DNA of 39,027 nt from Planctomycetota bacterium (GTDB taxonomy: Bacteria > Planctomycetota > Planctomycetia > Pirellulales > PALSA-1355). Where the stretch lies: contig QQVE01000031.1 in the NCBI GenBank assembly GCA_003389325.1, forward strand, positions 1-39,027, given 5' to 3'. Within the stretch, counting starts at the first letter, position 1; every line of letters begins with the position of its first letter. The notes under the pieces were generated by a model that had not been told where the DNA came from, made no database searches, and saw nothing but the letters and a program-made list of their open reading frames with translations. The position numbers and the translations under genes are program-made. This document shows positions 34,203-39,027 of this stretch, one piece after another.

Positions 34203-35378
34203 TCAGTAGCCCAAGAACGGCGCGGGCACGAGAAAGGCGTGCTGCTCGTACAGGCTCCACACGCCGTACCAGGACAGGTACTGCGTGAAGTACACCAGAA
34301 ACACGTAAAACGCCACCAGCGGCACCATCGCCAGCCGCGCGGGCCAGCGCACCCACCACCGCCGCGCCGCGTGACGCCGCGACGCCCGGGCGAGTGCCCA
34401 ACCGGTCGAGAGCCGTGCCGGAAAGATCGAGACCACGAACAACAGGCTCGGCAGCCAGGCCGCCTCGCGGGGCACGATTTCGATCTTGAGCAGATACAAC
34501 GGCAACGCCAGCGCCAGCGTGAGCGCCAGCGCCACCAGAAACGCCAGCGGTGCCCGGGCGAAGCAGCGGCGTATCGCTTTCAACTCGAACATGGCAGCCA
34601 GTCGGTTTTCGGCCGCGAACCGCGCCTGCACGAACGGCAGGTACAACAGCGCCACGGCCATCAATGCCCCGCCCAGCAATCCCACCAGTCCGCCCGCCGG
34701 AGGCGAAAGCCGCGAGGCCACGGCCAACAAGCTGATCGGCACGGCCAGCCACAGCGACGCTCCCACAAAGCCTCGCAGCCCGAGCCAGAAATAGTACGGC
34801 AGCCGCAGGCCGACGGCGAAGTCCCACACCGCATCGCGCGCCCGGGCGTACGTGTCGCGGCGCGCCAGCAGCCGCGCCGAGCGAATGGGGCGCGGAATCA
34901 GGAAGTGTCGGATCCGCGCGCCGCGCAGGCACCCGGTCACGATTTGAAAAAGCACCACCGCGGCAATCACGCCGACGGCGATGCTCCAGCCCTGCACCTG
35001 TCGACTGGCCGGATCGATCAACTGCGCGCGAAAGCGCAGAAACGCCGCGATCCACAAGGGAATCATCAGGATCGTGATGCCCAACGCGATGCGGCCGAGC
35101 TGGGCCGCCTTGCGAATGCCGACAAAGCCGTCGCGCAGCCGCGCCTCGCGGGCCACGCGTCCGCTCGTCTCCAGCAGATAGCCGAGGCTCAACAGTTGCA
35201 CGACGGGAATCGTGGCCACGATGGCCAGGGCGACGATGAGCGTCAGCGTGCCGAAGACCCATTCCAAGGCGCTGCGCATTCCATCGAGACAACCGCGGAC
35301 GAAGCCGGCGAGGCCCACGGCCGGGGTCGCTCGCGGCGGCGTTTGCTGCTCGTAGGTCGCGTACGCGGTGCTGGCCAT
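34203..35378 (-). CDS. polytopic membrane protein of unknown function
   Basis: The protein has 391 residues. After a Gln/Pro-rich start (YEQQTPPRATP) it has roughly six to eight hydrophobic segments, for example at about 45-68, 95-115, 132-153, 213-240, 275-295 and 345-370. It carries GYLLETSGRVAREARLRDGF, a phrase I associate with DUF4013-like planctomycete membrane proteins, but I cannot name the family with certainty. It is convergent to def across the repeat island and divergent to the SMR gene. No catalytic motif is visible. Confidence 0.75.
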   Translation of the reverse strand: MASTAYATYEQQTPPRATPAVGLAGFVRGCLDGMRSALEWVFGTLTLIVALAIVATIPVVQLLSLGYLLETSGRVAREARLRDGFVGIRKAAQLGRIALGITILMIPLWIAAFLRFRAQLIDPASRQVQGWSIAVGVIAAVVLFQIVTGCLRGARIRHFLIPRPIRSARLLARRDTYARARDAVWDFAVGLRLPYYFWLGLRGFVGASLWLAVPISLLAVASRLSPPAGGLVGLLGGALMAVALLYLPFVQARFAAENRLAAMFELKAIRRCFARAPLAFLVALALTLALALPLYLLKIEIVPREAAWLPSLLFVVSIFPARLSTGWALARASRRHAARRWWVRWPARLAMVPLVAFYVFLVYFTQYLSWYGVWSLYEQHAFLVPAPFLGY

Positions 35379-35496
35379 CGATCGATTCCGCGGAAACGTG
35401 TGGCGTACCAGAGCGGGATTGCCCCAGCCGTATTCGCCGCGCCGCGGCCGATCTTGGCCCGCGGCAGCTCGTATGCCCCGCCGAGGCGGTTTTCAG

Positions 35497-35502
35497 TATA
35501 GT
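35497..35502 (+). promoter_or_regulatory. candidate -10 box of the SMR gene
   Basis: TATAGT lies 55 bp before the ATG in the divergent spacer. No convincing -35 element is seen. Confidence 0.4.
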
Positions 35503-35556
35503 CTTGGGGCCGGGCTCAGGCCCCGCGAAACCTCCTCCGCCCCGGGGAAAACGACG

Positions 35557-35886
35557 ATGAACTATCTGTATTTGTTGCTGGCGATCGTGGCCGAAGTGGT
35601 GGCCACTTCGACGCTCAAGGCGACCGACGGCTTCTCCCGGCCGCTGCCGACGCTCATCGTGGCGGCCGGCTACAGCGTAGCGTTCTTTCTGTTGAGCATC
35701 GTCGTCAAGTCGATGTCGGTCGGTATCGTGTATGCCATCTGGTCCGGCGCGGGCATCGTGCTGGTTACGGCCGTGGGGGCGGTGTGGCTCAAGCAGGTGC
35801 CCGACCGTCCGGCGATCATCGGCATCGCGCTGATCATGGCCGGCGTGATCGTCGTGAACCTGTTCTCGAAGTCCGTTACGCACTGA
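35557..35886 (+). CDS. small multidrug resistance (SMR/EmrE-type) transporter
   Basis: The protein has 109 residues with four membrane helices, the normal SMR size. The essential Glu is at 13 (AIVAEVVATS), matching EmrE Glu14. The helix 3 signature VYAIWSGAGIVLV is conserved, as is the Lys-containing loop LKATDGFSRPLPT after helix 1. SMR dimers exchange protons for cationic drugs or guanidinium; the subtype cannot be settled from this sequence. The start ATG 35557 has GGGGAAAA upstream. It stands alone between a divergent gene and a co-directional fusion gene. Confidence 0.94.
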   Translation: MNYLYLLLAIVAEVVATSTLKATDGFSRPLPTLIVAAGYSVAFFLLSIVVKSMSVGIVYAIWSGAGIVLVTAVGAVWLKQVPDRPAIIGIALIMAGVIVVNLFSKSVTH

Positions 35887-36049
35887 ATTTCGCTGTCAAA
35901 ATCCGGCCTCATGTTCCGGCTGGCTGGGTATCATGTATTCTTCTGAGAACGACAGCGTCTTTGCGGGACCGCGCATCACTGCACCCGCGCTGGCAAGCCG
36001 TCCGAAGCGCGCGTAGGATGCAGTATTGGAGCCGGGAATCAGGCGACGA

Positions 36050-37699
36050 ATGAAGCTTCAGTGCTACGCAATCGACATCGACCCTCCCCGCATGGCCCCG
36101 GCGCGTCCGGAGCGGGCGTGGATGGACGCCAACCGGCACGCCTATCGCTGCCTGCCCTTGTCGATCGCCAACGCGTACGGCTGGGAGTTGCTCTCGCCGT
36201 CGACCTTCTCGATCTATTGGAACGGCGGTCCCGACAAGAGCGACATCCGCTTTACCTGCGAAGACAACTACCCAAGCTTCGGGCGCTTCGCCGAGTCGCA
36301 CTTCTCGCGCGGCATCGTCACCTTTCGCACCGGGTACATCTTTCGCACCGAGCCGGGCTGGGGGCTGCTGGTCACGGGCCCGTTGAATCATCCCAAGGAT
36401 GGCATCGCACCGTTGGCCGGCGTCGTCGAAACCGATTGGCTGCCCTACCCGTTCACGATGAACTGGCAACTGACCCGGCCGGGCACGGTGCGTTTCGAGA
36501 AGGGCGAACCGTTTTGCCTGGTCTATCCGGTCATGCAGCAGGCGCTTGAGCAGACGCAGCCGGAGATACTCGATCTGGAAACCGATCCGGAACTGACCGC
36601 CAGCTACCGCGCCTGGCGCGAAGAGCGCGACGTGTTTCGCGTGCACGCTCGGGCCGGCGACGAAGAGGCGCTTAAGGCCGGCTGGCAAAAGTACTATTTC
36701 AAGGGCGAGTTGCCCGACGGCCGGCAGGCCGACCTGGGAAACCACATTCAGAAACTACGGCTCGACGCGCCCATCGATCGCCGCGAGACCGCCGCCACGC
36801 CAGCGGCGAACAGTACCGAAGGCCACGTGGCCACCAGCGCGGGCCGCGTGTGGTATCGCGTAGTCGGCGCTGGCGACGACATTCCGCTGCTGGTCGTCCC
36901 CGGCGGCCCGGGCTTTCCGCACGACTATCTGGATTCGCTCTCCATGCTGGCCGACGAGCGGCGTGTCGTGTTCTTCGACCCGCTTGGCTGCGGACGCTCC
37001 GATCGCCCGCACGACCCGCGGCTATGGAGCCTCGAAGCGTGCGTGGCTCGGCTCGACGAGGTGCGGCGGTTGCTGCAGTTGGACCGCGTGCACCTGTTGG
37101 GGCACGACACCGGCGCCGTGCTGGCGGTCGAACACGTGCTCGCCGGCGCGAGCGGCATCGCCAGCCTGACGCTGGCCAGCCCCTGCTTGAACGTGCCGCA
37201 ACTGAATGCCGACAGCCGGCGGATGCAGACCGAGTTGCCCGACGAGTTTCAAACGATCATCGCCGAGGCCGACTCCGGCCAGGTGCGCCATCCCGAGTTG
37301 TACCAGGCGGCGGTGCGGGCGTACTTTCGCCGTCACTTGTGCCGTCGAGAGCCGTGGCCGATTTCCGTGGAACGCACGTTCTCCGGCGTCGGGCAGGGCG
37401 AGTACGGCACGCTGTGGGGCCCGGTGCCCACGACCTGCAAGGGGCAGTTGCGCGACTACGACGCCACCAGCCGGCTGGCAAGCATCTCCGTGCCCACGCT
37501 GTTGACCTGCGGCGCGCATGACGACACCACGCCCGAGGCCGTCGGTGCGCTCCAAAGCCAAATCGACGGCGCCCAGCTCAGCGTGTTCGCCGACAGCTCG
37601 CACATGCCGCACGTCGAGGAGCCCGAGGCGTACCTGATCACCCTGCGAGCCTTTCTGGCTCGCGAGACCGTGGCGCCGACCGATCGCCGCCCATCGTAA
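36050..37699 (+). CDS. DUF6065-alpha/beta hydrolase fusion with Asp at the nucleophile site
   Basis: The protein has 549 residues. Residues 1-220 match DUF6065: AWMDANRHAYRCLPLSIANA, YGWELLSP, LLVTGPLNHPKDGIAPL and RFEKGEPFCLVYPV. After a linker (240-262), residues 263-540 form an alpha/beta hydrolase of proline-iminopeptidase style, with PGGPG at 284-288 and FFDPLGCGRSDRP (308-320). The nucleophile elbow reads GHDTG (351-355), so Asp353 replaces the usual Ser, as in haloalkane dehalogenases and epoxide hydrolases. Asp491 or Asp492 and His518 are the likely acid and base. Both parts are in one open frame; the start is ATG 36050 with AGG upstream. The substrate is unknown. Confidence 0.85.
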   Translation: MKLQCYAIDIDPPRMAPARPERAWMDANRHAYRCLPLSIANAYGWELLSPSTFSIYWNGGPDKSDIRFTCEDNYPSFGRFAESHFSRGIVTFRTGYIFRTEPGWGLLVTGPLNHPKDGIAPLAGVVETDWLPYPFTMNWQLTRPGTVRFEKGEPFCLVYPVMQQALEQTQPEILDLETDPELTASYRAWREERDVFRVHARAGDEEALKAGWQKYYFKGELPDGRQADLGNHIQKLRLDAPIDRRETAATPAANSTEGHVATSAGRVWYRVVGAGDDIPLLVVPGGPGFPHDYLDSLSMLADERRVVFFDPLGCGRSDRPHDPRLWSLEACVARLDEVRRLLQLDRVHLLGHDTGAVLAVEHVLAGASGIASLTLASPCLNVPQLNADSRRMQTELPDEFQTIIAEADSGQVRHPELYQAAVRAYFRRHLCRREPWPISVERTFSGVGQGEYGTLWGPVPTTCKGQLRDYDATSRLASISVPTLLTCGAHDDTTPEAVGALQSQIDGAQLSVFADSSHMPHVEEPEAYLITLRAFLARETVAPTDRRPS

Positions 37700-37737
37700 G
37701 CTGCTGCCAGCCCTGGACGTAATCGATGCCGTCCGTT

Positions 37738-38868
37738 CTACGTGCTGGTGTCGGTCTCGCTGTAGATATCGCTGTATCCCGCGATCCAATTGATGGCCAG
37801 GTGACGTTCGGATGCGATGCTTTGGCAGATAACGACGTCGCCGGGATCGGCCTCGGCAATCGCGGCGTCTCCCACCATCATGTCATTGTTCTCAATGCGG
37901 AACCTGGAGATGTCGAACGTTCCGATCCAGCAGTCCTTGGAGAATGCGACGAAGTCCATGGGCTCCGGCCGGAGCGAATAGTCTCGCAGTCGCCAGTGGG
38001 CCATAGTGACATGGTTCTGATAAGCCGCCAATTCGTCTGCGGAACGCAGCCTTACGCTGGCGATGATATCTCGCGCCGCGTCCGCATCGAACATCCCCAC
38101 GATGCCGAACAACTCCATCGGCGTCACCAGTTCGTCGTAGGGCGGCGGTTCGTAGAGCCCCAGCGCCCAAAGCAAGACTCCCAGTCCTTCCAGCCGCCAC
38201 ACAGCGTCGATCGCCGCCTGCTGATCGAGCTTTCCCGGCGGGCGTTGTAGTACCTCCCATTCGTCGGGCTCGACCTCTTCGACGACTCCGCAGGCGTGCA
38301 GCCAATCAATCATCGCTTCGCACGTTTCCCGCGGTGAGTCGTGCGTGTCGATTTCGTTCTCGACCAGCCCACGATTGCTGAGCGCGGCCAGGACGATGGC
38401 CCGCCGGGCCACCCGATCGGCGGTTGGGGGTTGGAGACGCGTTTCTGGATCGAGTCCGTCGTCGTAGGCATTGATCTGTTCCATATCCGTGGCCGACCCC
38501 GGGAAGTCTGGCAGCACCGCGTCGACGTCGTACTCGCCCCCTGCCGACGCCAGGACCTGCCCGTGAGCGTCCAGCAGCATCGAGGGTGTGAAGATCACGC
38601 CGTCCAGGTATTGGCATAGAGCGAGGACCCAGGATCGCGATTCGTCGTTGATAAGAACGCCGATGTCGTTTTCGGGAAACGCTAGAGAAAAGCGAAAGCT
38701 GCTCACGACTCTTTGGATCTCCACCGCCCAGGGCGAACCGCGAAATCCCGTCACGTAGTTTGCCATGCCGGACAAGTATGCTGGCCAGTCGGGCCGCTGA
38801 TAGAAATCCGGGTCGTGGTCGATGACCAGCCGTGCTCGCTTTCGCCAGAGGCGCTTTCGTCCCAGCAA
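37738..38868 (-). CDS. DUF4272-domain protein, 5' end uncertain
   Basis: The protein is at least 376 residues. DUF4272 spans about 150-345: RVARRAIVLAALSNRGLVE, WRLEGLGVLLWALGLYEPPP and VTMAHWRLRDYSL. The region 1-140 is also coding in character (PAYLSGMANYVTGFRG, ENDIGVLINDESRSW). No ATG is in frame: the first usable codon is TTG 38868, without a Shine-Dalgarno, while the frame stays open upstream to 38967. An overlapping frame from GTG 38914 is also open. The gene may have a frameshift near 38870-38914 or start at a rare codon. The DUF4272 function is unknown. It converges on the hydrolase fusion gene 38 bp away. Confidence 0.75.
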   Translation of the reverse strand: MLGRKRLWRKRARLVIDHDPDFYQRPDWPAYLSGMANYVTGFRGSPWAVEIQRVVSSFRFSLAFPENDIGVLINDESRSWVLALCQYLDGVIFTPSMLLDAHGQVLASAGGEYDVDAVLPDFPGSATDMEQINAYDDGLDPETRLQPPTADRVARRAIVLAALSNRGLVENEIDTHDSPRETCEAMIDWLHACGVVEEVEPDEWEVLQRPPGKLDQQAAIDAVWRLEGLGVLLWALGLYEPPPYDELVTPMELFGIVGMFDADAARDIIASVRLRSADELAAYQNHVTMAHWRLRDYSLRPEPMDFVAFSKDCWIGTFDISRFRIENNDMMVGDAAIAEADPGDVVICQSIASERHLAINWIAGYSDIYSETDTST

Positions 38869-39027
38869 GACGAGCCGGCGCCAGTCGTGCTGGGAACCAT
38901 CTAAATAGCTCCACGTAATTGGGATAGCGGAGCGTCGTTTGGTGTTCTCAAAAAAACAGGCTTGGCTCTAGGTTGGTTGTTGCTTGACGACAACGCAGAC
39001 CCGGAGACCAAGCCATGGACGGCAGTA
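38869..39027. other. right edge of window, possible gene start
   Basis: Contains the open upstream frame of the DUF4272 gene, a run of seven A (38950-38956), and a short hairpin (38976-38994, seven pairs with one G-U). ATG 39015 on the plus strand has GGAGA nine bases upstream and may begin a gene that lies outside the window; only four codons are visible. Confidence 0.35.

Noticed and set aside
34054..35883. A 609-codon open frame spanning the repeat island, the membrane protein and the SMR gene
   Set aside because: It crosses inverted repeats and two real genes and has an Arg/Ala/Gly-rich shadow composition.
1..39027. CRISPR arrays, tRNA or rRNA genes, insertion sequences
   Set aside because: I looked for regularly spaced repeats, tRNA-like cloverleaf ends and transposase motifs and saw none; a covariance-model search was not possible here.

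Overview
The window looks like a chromosomal fragment of a planctomycete, most likely a Pirellulales-type bacterium. The DNA is GC-rich. It carries a giant PVC-type propeller/HEAT/cytochrome c protein, a DUF1501 protein, a PEP-CTERM protein, a DUF1559-like domain, Tat-exported sialidases and LPS genes (lpxD, lpxI). There is no phage, IS element, CRISPR array or RNA gene that I can recognise. The genus assignment is inference from gene content only.

Layout. 1-2756 (minus strand): a secreted DUF6786-like protein, overlapped by a SAM methyltransferase, then a DGPF/YCII-domain protein and the start of an ECF42-type sigma factor that runs off the left edge. 3216-4857 (plus): an ECF sigma factor overlapped by an unusual anti-sigma-like membrane protein whose outer part resembles a DUF1559 pseudopilin. 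5282-6139: an unrecognised conserved-looking protein. 6371-10177: a 1268-residue secreted propeller/HEAT/cytochrome c protein. 10220-12302 (minus): an OmpR-type two-component system. It is divergent from a SulP anion transporter and a tandem UspA protein (12548-15197), and the shared control region holds two TTAC-N6-GTAA palindromes. 15292-16384: prfB with its programmed frameshift. 16419-18440 (minus): ftsH. 18971-22242 (plus): dxr and an enlarged rseP.

22249-28261 (minus) is a block of exported proteins: two sialidase-like propellers, a membrane-anchored PhnD-like binding protein, a choice-of-anchor/PEP-CTERM protein and a DUF1501 protein. 28424-30983 holds a DinB-like protein, two tandem CBS proteins and a membrane protein with a bL12-like tail. 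31116-33878 (plus) is lpxD, lpxI and def. 33879-34202 is a gene-free island of inverted repeats. 34203-37699 holds a polytopic membrane protein, an SMR transporter and a DUF6065-alpha/beta hydrolase fusion with Asp at the nucleophile position. A DUF4272 protein of uncertain 5' end closes the window.

Several gene sets are translationally coupled: DUF6786/methyltransferase, sigma/anti-sigma, response regulator/kinase, SulP/UspA, dxr/rseP and the CBS pair. Envelope biology links much of the window: LpxD/LpxI, RseP, FtsH, sigma/anti-sigma pairs and exported proteins. The items I judge most worth follow-up are the anti-sigma/pseudopilin fusion, the Asp-nucleophile DUF6065 hydrolase fusion and the twin-palindrome control region of the two-component/SulP/UspA locus.
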